Origin: Snuella lapsa
GTDB lineage: Bacteria; Bacteroidota; Bacteroidia; Flavobacteriales; Flavobacteriaceae
Assembly: GCF_039539345.1 (NCBI RefSeq)
Contig: NZ_BAABCY010000092.1
Span: 1 to 64,000 of the forward strand
DNA length: 64,000 nucleotides
Direction: 5' to 3'
In this document: piece after piece, positions 53,959-63,955 of the stretch
Numbering within the stretch: the first letter of the stretch is position 1
Layout of the letters: every line of letters begins with the position of its first letter
Made by a program: the position numbers and the translations under genes
Notes under the pieces: generated by a model
What the model saw: only the letters and a program-made list of their open reading frames with translations
What the model was told of the DNA's origin: nothing
Databases searched by the model: none

Positions 53959-56900
53959 GGTTTTTAATGCTGGGGCAGAACCTGAAGATGTTCTTAATGA
54001 AACAGCAGAACAGGTGGATTATAATTACTATATAAATACAGGCATTTGTCCTTTAGCTAGAGATTTAACCCTTTACCTAGATGGTTACTTTAAAGAAAGC
54101 TCCCAAATAGGAAATGTTACGGATCAAGGAAGAATTTATAATGGGTTATATATTTCTTCTCCACTTTTTGAAGAATTCGGAGGAACCTTTCCAGCTGCTG
54201 AAAGTTCAGTCTCCACTTCCGGTACAGTCTCAGGGAGCTTTAATGAAATACTTACCTTAAGTATTAATGATGCCAACGGATTACTTACTAATAGTCAGGT
54301 TACCGTAAACCTTCCCTCAACTTTTAATTGGCACAACTATGGCAGTGGATTTAATGTATTAGAAGTTAGCACGGTTATAACAACTTATAATGCAACAGAG
54401 CAACAGTTCTATTATAGTGCACTGGCCAAAATTGACGTTGCGGGAAGTTATCAGGAGGTGGTCATTACAGGAACTACTATGGCCCGTGTTACATGCAGTA
54501 TAGACAATCCCAGAAGTGAGGGGCAATACTTGGGAAGTGGCAATAGCTACGATGAGACTGGAGCCTGTAATAAAGAAACTTATTTTAGTAAGGCCATGGT
54601 AGTATTGCTTAATAACCTTATTAAAAATAATCAAATTAATAGCTCAGGTATTGATATTACAAACCTAGATACATACGTAAAAGGATATTTACCAGATTTT
54701 TTTGGTAACGGTATTACCATATGGAATGCTTTAGGGAGTAACACTTATGAAATAACGGTAGATGGTAGTCAACAGTTTTTAATGCTCTTAGACAGTGCGT
54801 TGCCTACAACACATACTATTACAAATCTAGATTTTAATTATTCGCAAAACTTTCAGGGAGATATAGTTGGCCAAACCGTAAAACTAACTTGGTTAAACAA
54901 TAGTAATCTCAAGGTAAGTTCTCAAGGCAGTGTGGTCAATACCGAAAGCACCATAATTAATTTTTTGTGTTGTGATGATATAAACAATTATTATATACCG
55001 CCAGTTTGCGATAGACATATTGGCTTACTTTGGAACTGGCCTAAGTATGGAGATTTTAATGACGGGAACCAAACATCTATTAGATATCAAATGGGGATTG
55101 GTATGCGTGATTTTCTTACTCAAATTGTAACAGATGCTAATGAACTGGGGGGGAGTAATATGACATCGGGCTATAACACACAAACCAGTGGAGACGGACT
55201 CACAATAAGCACACAGAAATACCCAACAGATCCCATTATTCTGGATAATTACTACGACCAACCCAATCTTTTGTTTAATGGATCAAATAGAATATTAAAA
55301 CTGGAAGATATTTATCGACCTAATGCACTTTACAAATATTTGGATGATATTGTTAATTCGGAAAACATTACCGTACCTATGGATGTTACGTTCTGTTTTT
55401 TGTCTTATGAACGGGATGATAACGTTGAAGCTACGCGACTTAAGATAGGTGACATGTATGCTAATAATAAATCAAAAAAACTATTTTTTATTTTATATGA
55501 CACAGAAGATATGGATCCAGCAACCGATTCTTTAACGGTTCAAACACCAAATGACATTATTAAATATAGAACTCCTTTAGGATATGTCAAACGACTAATT
55601 TCTAGAGAACCAGTCAAGTTTACCAGTGGATCCAGCGTTTACGATTCTGATTATATAAGTTTCAAGCACAGTGATCTATCAAACGAAACGGAGCCCATAA
55701 GTGAGGTACTAAAAGACGTCTTGTTAGAGATTCATCAAACAATTTGCCGATCAGGAAGTGCGGTTGTTTCTACAACATTTAAGCCGGCATTGTTGTTAAA
55801 CAAAATCATTACAGCACCAAATGGTCAAAGTAAGTTTTTTTATGAGCAGGCCTATTTTTCACCTAAGGGTTTTTCTGCGGATTTAAATGAACTCATAGAT
55901 TTTGAGATCAAAGTCAGCTTGAATAATTTTTTAGGAAGTATTGAAGATTATAATAGTGTAGAGATTATCGCAAATGGACAATCATTTAAATTGTCCAATA
56001 ACGGTTTAAATTATTTTTTTAATGAAGGTGAACAAGAAGGTTTGAGAAGAGCTCCAATTAATAGATTTGCCTGGGATAGGTACTATCCTGTTGCTTTCGA
56101 TATTTTTAATTTTTCGTATAATTTTAATGGTGTTCAACGAATATATAATCTAAATGAAGGAAATGGAAGTGCAATCTCTACTGATGAGAATGGAGTTATC
56201 CCTCTCAATAATGGCAGTTGGATAATTGACCCCGATTTTGGTACAGGTTTAACATTTAAACCTTTACAAACTACATGGTATGATCCTGTACCTTTTGTAT
56301 ATGAACAAGGTGCAGATTTGAGTTTTAAGGCTCAACTAAAGTTTCAAGGAGGGATACCTTATCCTTACGATGGGGGGTTTGGTTATATTACCCAAATCGA
56401 TTATGAAGATCCAGATAACCCGGAAAATTTATACCAGTTAATAGCTTATGGTGCGTTTGGAGATAGCAGTACACCTTGCCAAACAGACGAATGCGTCGTC
56501 CAACCTATTACACCAGTTAGCTGTACGGATAAGTTTGCAGAATTTACGGCTACCATTAATAGCATCAACGATACCGATCAGGATCTGGATAATATTGATG
56601 AAACAGCCTTCTGTGAAAAACAGTTCGCCTATATTACAGACGACTATATTTATTACCTTACACAATTAGGCGTTACAGATCCGGCAACTTCCATACACTA
56701 TCTAACCATTGCCCAATTTGGTGCGACGGAATTTGGATATGGTTACGATGATCCTAATGATGGTAGCCCTGGCATGCAAGCCATTATCGATGCCTATGTA
56801 ACCCATGTAAATAATGTAGCAACAACGGACGAAATCCAAACTTGGGCACAATTTACCTCAGATTATTTATATACCTTAACAAATGAAGGAACTACTTGTA

Positions 56901-59900
56901 TAAGCTTACCTGCCCAATTGCCCATAACTACAGAAGGCTATACGATTCCTCTTCCCCAACAGACCCCATGTGAAGAGATGGCAACAAGTATTTATAACAG
57001 TTATAGGGACGATGCCTACGAAGCATTTTTAAAGAAAGAACGCGAGGACTTTATTAATGCTTACTTGAAGCATGCGGTTGAGGAGGTTGTGGAAAATTTC
57101 GACATGACCTATTTTGATAAAGAATACCAATATACACTATACTACTACGATCAGGCAGGTAACTTATCACAAACCGTACCGCCAGAAGGGGTCAATAGGT
57201 TTACCAAGGCAGAACTGGATGCCCAGGTAGGTGGGGTGTCGTTAAATGAAAGAATCGATAAACATCGAACAGATAACGAACCTACCGAAAAGCCTGAGTT
57301 GTTACCCGTACACGATTATAAAACGCAGTATGCATACAACTCGTTAAATCAATTGGTATGGCAATTCACTCCTGATGGTGGTGAAACCCGGTTTGCTTAC
57401 GACGCCTTAGGTCGTATCATTGCCTCTCAAAATGCCAAACAATTGGTTAACAATACCTTTAGCTATACTGTATATGATGCTTTAGGACGCATTACCGAAG
57501 CAGGAGAATTAGTACCTAATATCGCTATTGAAATTAATACCACCACAGGTAAATTAATCGAAAGTGGAAATGGAATTCCTATCTCTACTGTTGGGTTTCC
57601 TCAAAATATTTCAATTCAGCAAAACGAAGTTACCAGAACAAAATATACAGACTATCTTATAGACCCATCTATAGTCTTTAATACGTTTAATGCCAGTACT
57701 TCATCTTCAACCTCTAGGAATTCATCTTCAACCTCTAGGAACAGGGTTACCGAAATCTATTATTTTGATTCAGTGACAACATCGACTGCCGATATTGATT
57801 TTAACACCGCTATATACTACAATTATGATATCCATGGTAATGTAAAAGAATTAGTGCACGAAAACAAATTGTTAGCTTATACTTCATCACAATATTCAGA
57901 CCTTAAACGTATTGAATATGAATATGATCTAATAAGTGGAAATGTTAATAAAGTGTACTATCAAAAGGGAGCCTTAGATCAATTCATACATCAATATGTA
58001 TATGATGCAGATAATAGGATAACCCAGGTACAGACTTCCTCAGACGGAATTACCTGGGAAACAGATGCTGCTTATAATTACTATGCCCATGGGCCATTGG
58101 CCAGAACAGAGTTAGGCGACAAAAAAGTGCAAGGCCAAGATTATGCCTATACCATTCAAGGTTGGTTAAAAGGAGTGAATTCCGATGAATTAAACCCTGC
58201 TAACGATTTAGGTAAAGATGGTGATACCGGATCATTGGTAGCCAATGATGCCTATGGTTTTGCTTTAACCTATAATGATGAGGACTATAGCCCAATTGAG
58301 GCCGTAGGAACCATATCGGCCTTTGTAAATAGTAATGCCAGCGGGTCAAATAATACCAACAATCTATACAATGGCAATATTAAACAAATGGCTACGGGAC
58401 TTCTGGATTTAAATGAAGCAGGTTTGGGCACCCAGATGAATCAATACAGCTACGACCAGTTAAACCGAATTAAAACTATGCAGGGCCATAATACAGGTGG
58501 CACAAATAATTATAGCAGTGAATATTTTTATGACAGGAACGGGAACTTGAGCACCTTAAAGAGAGCTACATTGAATGGTCAAGGTCAGGTTGTTCAAATG
58601 GATGATTTAAGCTATAACTATGGGGAAACAAAAACAAACCCTATTACAGGAGAAGTTTCAATGAATAATCAGTTAAACCATGTTACCGATGCTCTTGGAG
58701 ATACTGGATTTAACGATTTAGGTACACAGTCACCCGATAACTATCAGTATGACGAAATTGGTCAATTGATTTCCGATACTTCTGAAGGCATAACCAATAT
58801 CGACTGGCGTGTAGACGGTAAAGTGGCACAAATAAGTAAGAACGACGGCACCACCATAAGTTTTCAATACGACGGATTGGGCAATAGGATTGCCAAAACG
58901 GTAATGCCCGAAAATAAAACGACCGTTTACATGCGTGATGCACAGGGCAATGTGATGGCGGTTTACGAAACCAACGAAACAGACTTTATCAATATAAGCG
59001 CTAACAAAACAGTAAGGCTTAAAGAACATCATATATACGGTAGTTCTCGTTTGGGAATAGAACAAAAAGATGTCATTATTGCGGACACTCCTCTCGTAAA
59101 TGTGGCAACACAGACCTTTGATGGCAGCGATGAAGGTTGGAGTGCCATTGGCAATACAAACATGACAGTCCAAAATGGGTATTTAAATATCGATGTGGCC
59201 AATGGATCTCCTAATGGGGTAAGTACTACTGTTTACATAGCGGTAGGAGATGTAACCATAGCCACAACCATTAGTAACGCCAAAGGTTTTAAAGACGATG
59301 TGATACTAAAAGTTACTGGAGTAACCGATGCTGTAGTATACTACGATGCGCCTGTAAACAAAGCGGGTACTTCCAACACCAATTTTACCTCAACAATTGG
59401 ACAGGAATATATATTGGAGCTAGCAGCTACCAATACTAAAGGGGAGTTTAATGTTGAGGAGGTAAATATTGATGTTTTAGCGACACCAGTAAGCTATGGC
59501 GAGATCATGCCCATTGTGGGTAGCAACAACATGTTTGAGAGACTGTTAGGAGATAAACGTTACGAGCTGAGCAACCATTTGGGTAATGTACTTTCTGTAA
59601 TAAGCGATAGAAAATTAGTGGATGACCCACTTAATTTTACTAACTTTACGCCAGACGTTCTTTCATATAATGATTACTATCCCTTTGGCATGCTTCTACC
59701 AAACAGACATGGTAGCAGTGATAGCTATCGTTATGGCTTCCAGGGACAGGAGAAAGATGATGAGATTAAGGGGGAAGGAAATAGCTATGCTTACACTTAT
59801 AGGATGCATGACCCTCGAATTGGTAGATTTTTTGCTACTGACCCAATGGAAACTGTCTATCCATGGAATAGCCCTTATGCTTTTAGTGAAAATAGAGTAA

Positions 59901-60754
59901 TTAGATTCATTGAGTTAGAAGGTTTAGAAAAAGCTGAACCTAGAGGTTTTTGGGGTACTGGATGGGATATGTTTATAGGAGATTTTCATAAGACCCGAAT
60001 GCAAAATTTAGCAGCAAAACTTGGTGTAGATGAAGGTAACATTCTTGAGTTAGCAAATGACACATATGTTTTTCATCGAACCTATTTTAGTGCTACAGCA
60101 GGCAAACACGAAACAGTTTATTATGTCTTTAGAAAATCTAAAGAGGGTGTATTCTTAATGACTAGTGCTGATAATGATGATTATGCGCTTTCCGAAAGTC
60201 AGTTTTTAGAATCGGATATTTTAGGAAATGAGGTGATGGATGCTCCAGTAGGGGGAGGTGGAGCAAAGAAACTTACCCAAGGAGTTGTTATGATGGGACA
60301 AAAATCTAAAAAGTATATTTTTAGACAAGTTGTTAGTGTTGCTTCTGAAAGTACAAAAAAGCTTAAAAACTGGTTAGGTGAAATCAAATTTAATGTTTCT
60401 GATGTTTCAGGTATTAGTGGCGATGTATTGAATAAAGGATTTCATATTCATTTTAAGAAGTTAAAGAATCTTGAAATGTCGTTAGTTCCAGTTAGTGTTG
60501 GTATTAAAGGGAAAGGCGGAAAAATAGGATTAGCTTTTATAAATGGTAGCGATGCGGCAGTCGCTGCGGCTGTTAAAATATTTAATAAGGCGTTAGGTGA
60601 TAAAAATTTCAGAAAATCTTTATTGGTAAAATTAAAGGAAACTCAAGAAGCATTGAAAAATACTGCGGGTAAGTCAGATGATATTATTAAGAGAGCTTCT
60701 GATAAATCAGCAGAAGTACAAAGGCTTATCAAAATAGTTGAAAAAATGAATTAA
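53957..60754 (+). CDS. RHS-repeat polymorphic toxin, N-terminally truncated
   Basis: About 2265 codons from the first plausible ATG. No signal peptide is present and the first residues (V-F-N-A-G-A-E-P-E-D) look like the interior of a longer protein, so the 5' end is lost at the junction with the EEP gene. Beta-rich modules fill about 1-1000; RHS/YD repeats follow (Y-A-Y-N-S-L-N-Q-L-V, F-A-Y-D-A-L-G-R, Y-E-Y-D, F-Q-Y-D-G-L-G-N-R); the core signature is near 1930-1995 (S-N-H-L-G-N-V-L, Y-P-F-G-M, R-Y-G-F-Q-G-Q-E-K-D, R-M-H-D-P-R-I-G-R-F). A variable C-terminal domain of about 270 residues (59935 onward, with G-F-H-I-H-F) is the likely toxin; its activity is not recognised. Confidence 0.75.
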   Translation: MVFNAGAEPEDVLNETAEQVDYNYYINTGICPLARDLTLYLDGYFKESSQIGNVTDQGRIYNGLYISSPLFEEFGGTFPAAESSVSTSGTVSGSFNEILTLSINDANGLLTNSQVTVNLPSTFNWHNYGSGFNVLEVSTVITTYNATEQQFYYSALAKIDVAGSYQEVVITGTTMARVTCSIDNPRSEGQYLGSGNSYDETGACNKETYFSKAMVVLLNNLIKNNQINSSGIDITNLDTYVKGYLPDFFGNGITIWNALGSNTYEITVDGSQQFLMLLDSALPTTHTITNLDFNYSQNFQGDIVGQTVKLTWLNNSNLKVSSQGSVVNTESTIINFLCCDDINNYYIPPVCDRHIGLLWNWPKYGDFNDGNQTSIRYQMGIGMRDFLTQIVTDANELGGSNMTSGYNTQTSGDGLTISTQKYPTDPIILDNYYDQPNLLFNGSNRILKLEDIYRPNALYKYLDDIVNSENITVPMDVTFCFLSYERDDNVEATRLKIGDMYANNKSKKLFFILYDTEDMDPATDSLTVQTPNDIIKYRTPLGYVKRLISREPVKFTSGSSVYDSDYISFKHSDLSNETEPISEVLKDVLLEIHQTICRSGSAVVSTTFKPALLLNKIITAPNGQSKFFYEQAYFSPKGFSADLNELIDFEIKVSLNNFLGSIEDYNSVEIIANGQSFKLSNNGLNYFFNEGEQEGLRRAPINRFAWDRYYPVAFDIFNFSYNFNGVQRIYNLNEGNGSAISTDENGVIPLNNGSWIIDPDFGTGLTFKPLQTTWYDPVPFVYEQGADLSFKAQLKFQGGIPYPYDGGFGYITQIDYEDPDNPENLYQLIAYGAFGDSSTPCQTDECVVQPITPVSCTDKFAEFTATINSINDTDQDLDNIDETAFCEKQFAYITDDYIYYLTQLGVTDPATSIHYLTIAQFGATEFGYGYDDPNDGSPGMQAIIDAYVTHVNNVATTDEIQTWAQFTSDYLYTLTNEGTTCISLPAQLPITTEGYTIPLPQQTPCEEMATSIYNSYRDDAYEAFLKKEREDFINAYLKHAVEEVVENFDMTYFDKEYQYTLYYYDQAGNLSQTVPPEGVNRFTKAELDAQVGGVSLNERIDKHRTDNEPTEKPELLPVHDYKTQYAYNSLNQLVWQFTPDGGETRFAYDALGRIIASQNAKQLVNNTFSYTVYDALGRITEAGELVPNIAIEINTTTGKLIESGNGIPISTVGFPQNISIQQNEVTRTKYTDYLIDPSIVFNTFNASTSSSTSRNSSSTSRNRVTEIYYFDSVTTSTADIDFNTAIYYNYDIHGNVKELVHENKLLAYTSSQYSDLKRIEYEYDLISGNVNKVYYQKGALDQFIHQYVYDADNRITQVQTSSDGITWETDAAYNYYAHGPLARTELGDKKVQGQDYAYTIQGWLKGVNSDELNPANDLGKDGDTGSLVANDAYGFALTYNDEDYSPIEAVGTISAFVNSNASGSNNTNNLYNGNIKQMATGLLDLNEAGLGTQMNQYSYDQLNRIKTMQGHNTGGTNNYSSEYFYDRNGNLSTLKRATLNGQGQVVQMDDLSYNYGETKTNPITGEVSMNNQLNHVTDALGDTGFNDLGTQSPDNYQYDEIGQLISDTSEGITNIDWRVDGKVAQISKNDGTTISFQYDGLGNRIAKTVMPENKTTVYMRDAQGNVMAVYETNETDFINISANKTVRLKEHHIYGSSRLGIEQKDVIIADTPLVNVATQTFDGSDEGWSAIGNTNMTVQNGYLNIDVANGSPNGVSTTVYIAVGDVTIATTISNAKGFKDDVILKVTGVTDAVVYYDAPVNKAGTSNTNFTSTIGQEYILELAATNTKGEFNVEEVNIDVLATPVSYGEIMPIVGSNNMFERLLGDKRYELSNHLGNVLSVISDRKLVDDPLNFTNFTPDVLSYNDYYPFGMLLPNRHGSSDSYRYGFQGQEKDDEIKGEGNSYAYTYRMHDPRIGRFFATDPMETVYPWNSPYAFSENRVIRFIELEGLEKAEPRGFWGTGWDMFIGDFHKTRMQNLAAKLGVDEGNILELANDTYVFHRTYFSATAGKHETVYYVFRKSKEGVFLMTSADNDDYALSESQFLESDILGNEVMDAPVGGGGAKKLTQGVVMMGQKSKKYIFRQVVSVASESTKKLKNWLGEIKFNVSDVSGISGDVLNKGFHIHFKKLKNLEMSLVPVSVGIKGKGGKIGLAFINGSDAAVAAAVKIFNKALGDKNFRKSLLVKLKETQEALKNTAGKSDDIIKRASDKSAEVQRLIKIVEKMN
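57701..57742 (+). repeat. 21-bp tandem duplication inside the RHS gene
   Basis: Two adjacent 21-bp units (57701-57721 and 57722-57742) that differ at the last base encode S-S-S-T-S-R-N twice. It is a recent in-frame duplication in a loop of the RHS region. Confidence 0.8.
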
Positions 60755-60758
60755 TTAA

Positions 60759-61214
60759 ATGATTGAATTTTTAAAAAAAGGAAAAAAATTGAACGGCATT
60801 CATATGGGAATGAGTGTTGACGATGTACATAGAATACTTGGTAAGCCTGATGAAGTAGTTGGAGATGATAATTATGGTTATCTTAGTTATAAAGAGTTCA
60901 GGTATGGTTATAATACTAATCGTTCTATCTCTGAAATGTCCATTGAATTTGTTAGCTTGGAAAACAAATACAAGTTTAAAGATTTAAAGTCTGAACAATA
61001 TGGAGAGATTTTTATTGAATCTTTTTCTATTAGTTCAAAGACTAAAATTCACAAGTTTATTAGATTTTTAAATCATTTACAGTTGCCTTGGGAAGCTAAT
61101 AGTGATAGTGATAAAGACTACTTTACCATTAAAATAGAATCAGGTCCTTTTATTGTTTTTGATTTACAAGATGGAACACCATTTAGAATATCGATAATGG
61201 ATGGCTATCAATAA
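60759..61214 (+). CDS. Probable immunity protein of the RHS toxin
   Basis: A 151-residue soluble protein without signal peptide, starting 4 bases after the toxin stop codon. The N-terminal G-M-S-V-D-D-V-H-R-I-L-G-K-P-D-E motif, two-strand Y-G-Y-L-S-Y-K-E-F-R-Y-G-Y stretch and acidic character are common in small immunity proteins of polymorphic toxins. The immunity role rests on position directly after the variable toxin tip. Like the toxin tip, it is more AT-rich than the RHS core. Confidence 0.6.
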   Translation: MIEFLKKGKKLNGIHMGMSVDDVHRILGKPDEVVGDDNYGYLSYKEFRYGYNTNRSISEMSIEFVSLENKYKFKDLKSEQYGEIFIESFSISSKTKIHKFIRFLNHLQLPWEANSDSDKDYFTIKIESGPFIVFDLQDGTPFRISIMDGYQ

Positions 61215-61345
61215 AAAATAAATATTAACGTTAATAAATAGAAACGGGTATATATTTTATGCCCCCCGCTAGTCCTCGTATGCGCTAGCGCTTCGTCTTT
61301 GACGAGTGCCGTATCGGTAAGTAATATGGGATAAAAGAACAAGTT

Positions 61346-61378
61346 AAAAAGCTTTTACAGAGATGTAAAGGCTTTTTT
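61346..61378 (+). terminator. Terminator of the toxin-immunity transcript
   Basis: A 14-bp stem AAAAAGCTTTTACA/TGTAAAGGCTTTTT with one G-T pair and a GAGA loop, ending in a T-run. Confidence 0.75.
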
Positions 61379-61379
61379 G

Positions 61380-61526
61380 TTATTGACTTAATTTTTGAGT
61401 AAGGTCGGCTTTAAGCACAAAAGCAGAGAGGAAATCCTTAACGGTCTCCTTTTGTTTTTTGGAGAGTTTTTGAGCCTTGTTGAACAAAGTAAGCAAATCT
61501 ATATCCTCTATGGTGTCCTGTGCCAT
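61380..61526 (-). pseudogene. C-terminal fragment of a XRE-type regulator
   Basis: The 48-codon frame from the ATG at 61526 reads ...L-L-T-L-F-N-K-A-Q-K-L-S-K-K-Q-K-E-T-V-K-D-F-L-S-A-F-V-L-K. This matches the C-terminal tail seen in Bacteroidota helix-turn-helix XRE regulators (L-P-x-x-x-K-x-x-V-K-x-x-L-D-A-F-x-x-K). The DNA-binding helices expected upstream are absent. A gene remnant next to a repeat. Confidence 0.4.
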
Positions 61527-61793
61527 GTTCTCGCCGTGAACTGGACTTGAAAAATTACTCAAAATTGCGATAAAAAGTTAACTAAAAATCAAGCAAAAGG
61601 TATTGTGGGTTTAGCATTCTTTCAAAAAGAGTAGTACAAGTTTTAGTCGTTTTATCTTTCAAGGTCATAAGTTTGATTATAAAACAAAGGGTTTTCCTTA
61701 GAATTTATAAGGTAAATCCTTATGTTGAATTCGCAGATTTTGAATTATTTAGAACTTTTTATTATATAAACATTAATCCAAAAATTTGAGACC

Positions 61794-62372
61794 ATGAAAA
61801 AAAGCAGATTTGACCTATTTAAGCTAGTTTTGGTATGTGTAAGTGTTTTATTTTTAAGTAGTTGTAGCAACGAAGGAAATAATGATAATAATGTAGAAGA
61901 TCTTTTAGGAACGTGGAACTTAACGGCTTTAACTTACGACGGCGAAACGGTTAGCAGTTTTTCAGGAACCAGTATTACAACAGATTTTTCTGGAGAGGGT
62001 CAGAACATTGATGCAACTATAGTTTTTGGAGATAATCCTAATGCAGTTAATTCCCAAGGAGCTTATGATATTGCAATAACATATTCTGTAGCTGGCCAGG
62101 AAAGCTCGCAGATGATTTCAATAAGTGAATATCAGTCGGAAGGTACCTGGTCACTTAAAGGCAATATATTGACTCTTGTTGGTGAGTTGTTATCCTTTTC
62201 TTCCCCTTCTGATTTAGATCTTGTTGATTCAGGCGACTCATCCATAGACTATGTTATTGAAGAATTAACTGCTACAACCATGCGCCTTAGTGCAACAAAA
62301 GAGCAAAGTTTTAACCAGTCTGGGGCAACAATTACTTCAACGGTTAATGTGTTAGTGTTATTTACGCGATAA
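61794..62372 (+). CDS. Lipocalin-like lipoprotein
   Basis: A 192-residue lipoprotein: the signal ends V-L-F-L-S-S-C (C24), followed by an acidic, Asn-rich linker and a beta-rich domain starting L-L-G-T-W-N-L-T (G-T-W is the lipocalin-like first strand), with a later E-G-T-W-S-L-K-G-N-I-L-T-L. The pattern is that of lipocalin-like domains widespread in Bacteroidota. It is expected on the outer membrane; the ligand is unknown. A second lipoprotein gene starts 12 bases downstream. Confidence 0.7.
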   Translation: MKKSRFDLFKLVLVCVSVLFLSSCSNEGNNDNNVEDLLGTWNLTALTYDGETVSSFSGTSITTDFSGEGQNIDATIVFGDNPNAVNSQGAYDIAITYSVAGQESSQMISISEYQSEGTWSLKGNILTLVGELLSFSSPSDLDLVDSGDSSIDYVIEELTATTMRLSATKEQSFNQSGATITSTVNVLVLFTR

Positions 62373-62384
62373 TAAGAATTTAGG

Positions 62385-62951
62385 GTGGTTGTCACATATA
62401 AAATACCAAAGCCTTTGCTGTATAAGATAAAAATCTTTTTAATGCTTTCCGTTACGGTCATCTTGGTAGGTTCTTGTGGCGCTGTGGTACGTATGAAAGG
62501 CAATCATTATTTGACGGAAGCACATGGTGCTATTCCTCCCGATTTTGCAGGAGATCAAACAACTATGGTCTTTATTACACATCATAGGAGTTACAATAAG
62601 TATTTGAAGAGAAATGTTAGAAAATACTATCACGGAAGCTATGAGTTTGCTACAGCAGATGAATTTACAGAGAACACTAAATACCAAGATGTAAAGACCT
62701 ATCGTTATGTGTTCGATTATGTATACATTCAACCTGGCGGGGTGGCTTTTAAAAATCAGACCGTTACAAGTGGGAACTTTTCTACAACCATGACCACAGC
62801 ACGAGCTCCGTTGTATAATGTAAAGAAATTTTCGATATGGGACAGGAAGAACGATGCTATATATAGAAGCAAGATTACATCCAGTTTTTGGAGTAAGTTG
62901 CAAAAGGTTTACCTGAGGAAACTTGAGAAGAAAAGGATATCCAGTATATAA
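62385..62951 (+). CDS. Lipoprotein of unknown function
   Basis: The 188-residue frame starts with GTG; an internal ATG at 62442 would leave a signal with no positive residues, so the GTG or a nearby TTG is favoured. The signal ends V-I-L-V-G-S-C. The mature part is basic, with Y-N-K-Y-L-K-R-N-V-R-K-Y-Y-H-G-S-Y-E-F and a C-terminal run of lysines and arginines. No family is recognised. It follows the lipocalin-like gene closely and is probably co-transcribed. Confidence 0.55.
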   Translation: MVVTYKIPKPLLYKIKIFLMLSVTVILVGSCGAVVRMKGNHYLTEAHGAIPPDFAGDQTTMVFITHHRSYNKYLKRNVRKYYHGSYEFATADEFTENTKYQDVKTYRYVFDYVYIQPGGVAFKNQTVTSGNFSTTMTTARAPLYNVKKFSIWDRKNDAIYRSKITSSFWSKLQKVYLRKLEKKRISSI

Positions 62952-63136
62952 ATTACCAAATTTGAAGGATCCTAAGCAAAGACCTTGGTATTAATAAAAA
63001 ACATTGGCCAAGAAGTTTGAAATGATGCTATTATTTTTGAAATGAAGTATTGGATAGGATAACGGTGCGATAACTAATATTTTATTAAAGAATTAAAGGA
63101 TTTATATTTTTTTGAAAAGAAAGAACCACTGTTGTG

Positions 63137-63955
63137 ATGAGTAAAACGTTATTTAGAAGTGTCATTTTTTTATCAATTTGCATTTTATGCTTTGCCTTTT
63201 CTTCCGATTTGCAAAGGAAAGTAATAAGACAGACCGATTTTGATATCGAATGTTATGTAACACATAGGAAGCCAAAATCATTTTATCCCGATAAGACCTA
63301 TTTTTGGTATCGCTCTGGAGAAGTACACCAGTCGGTATCGAGCATTGGTGGCGATGTTTTGCATGATAGCTATATCAAGTATTACAGATCCAATCAATTG
63401 GCCGAAAAAGGTCTATTCTATTACGGATTAAAAACAGGTGCCTGGAAGCATTGGTACGAAAATGGACAATTGAAATTGCAGGAAGCCTGGCGTAATGGTT
63501 ATAAGCATGGCGAGACGATTGCATTTAATTACGATGGTTCCGTGTCCCAAAAAGGAAGTTATTGGAATAATTTAAAAGAAGGTGTCTGGATTAACTACAA
63601 TACTAAGGATACTGTATTTTATGCCAAAAATCAAATGTTAGAGGAAAAACCAATAGGTTTCTTAGAAAGAACACTTAGAAAGAAGGATTCGTTAGAAAAA
63701 ATACAAATAAGAACAAATAAAAAACTTGAAAGGAAAAAGGACTCCTTAGAACGGGTTCGCAAGAAGGAAAGTAAATTTATTAAAAAGAGAAATGATTCAA
63801 TTAAGCGAGTTAAAAAGAAATTAAATAAAAGATTAGAAAAACAAAAAGATTCATTAGATAGAGTTAAGAAAAAGAAAAATAAGGCAATACAACCAAAAGA
63901 AAAGAAGAAAAACAATAATGGATTTTTAGAAAAACTATTTAAAAAGAAGGATTAA
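63137..63955 (+). CDS. Exported MORN-like protein with an 18-residue helical repeat tail
   Basis: The ATG at 63137 is used (a GTG precedes it directly). The 272-residue product has a signal peptide (to about 22), a MORN/YwqK-like region (about 80-160) with repeats of the type L-K-T-G-A-W-K-H-W-Y-E-N-G-Q-L, and a highly basic C-terminus made of four 18-residue repeats, each opening D-S-[LI]-x-[KR]-[VI] (DNA 63686-63901). Eighteen residues equal five helical turns, so a long straight charged helix is likely. Proteins with YwqK repeats are sometimes annotated as antitoxins; here export argues for an envelope role. Confidence 0.6.
   Translation: MSKTLFRSVIFLSICILCFAFSSDLQRKVIRQTDFDIECYVTHRKPKSFYPDKTYFWYRSGEVHQSVSSIGGDVLHDSYIKYYRSNQLAEKGLFYYGLKTGAWKHWYENGQLKLQEAWRNGYKHGETIAFNYDGSVSQKGSYWNNLKEGVWINYNTKDTVFYAKNQMLEEKPIGFLERTLRKKDSLEKIQIRTNKKLERKKDSLERVRKKESKFIKKRNDSIKRVKKKLNKRLEKQKDSLDRVKKKKNKAIQPKEKKKNNNGFLEKLFKKKD

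Larger units (their letters stand above)
61215..61793. other. Intergenic region with repeat, terminator and regulator fragment
   Basis: Contains a GC-rich palindromic stretch (61261-61320, with GCGCTAGCGC and CGTC/GACG hairpins) unlike its surroundings and probably a dispersed element, a terminator for the toxin-immunity transcript (61346-61378), the C-terminal fragment of a regulator (61380-61526, minus strand) and a small hairpin ATAAGG/CCTTAT (61707-61723). No intact gene. Confidence 0.5.

Noticed and set aside
57701..57742. CRISPR-like repeat
   Set aside because: Only two units with no spacers, inside a coding frame; it is an in-frame tandem duplication.
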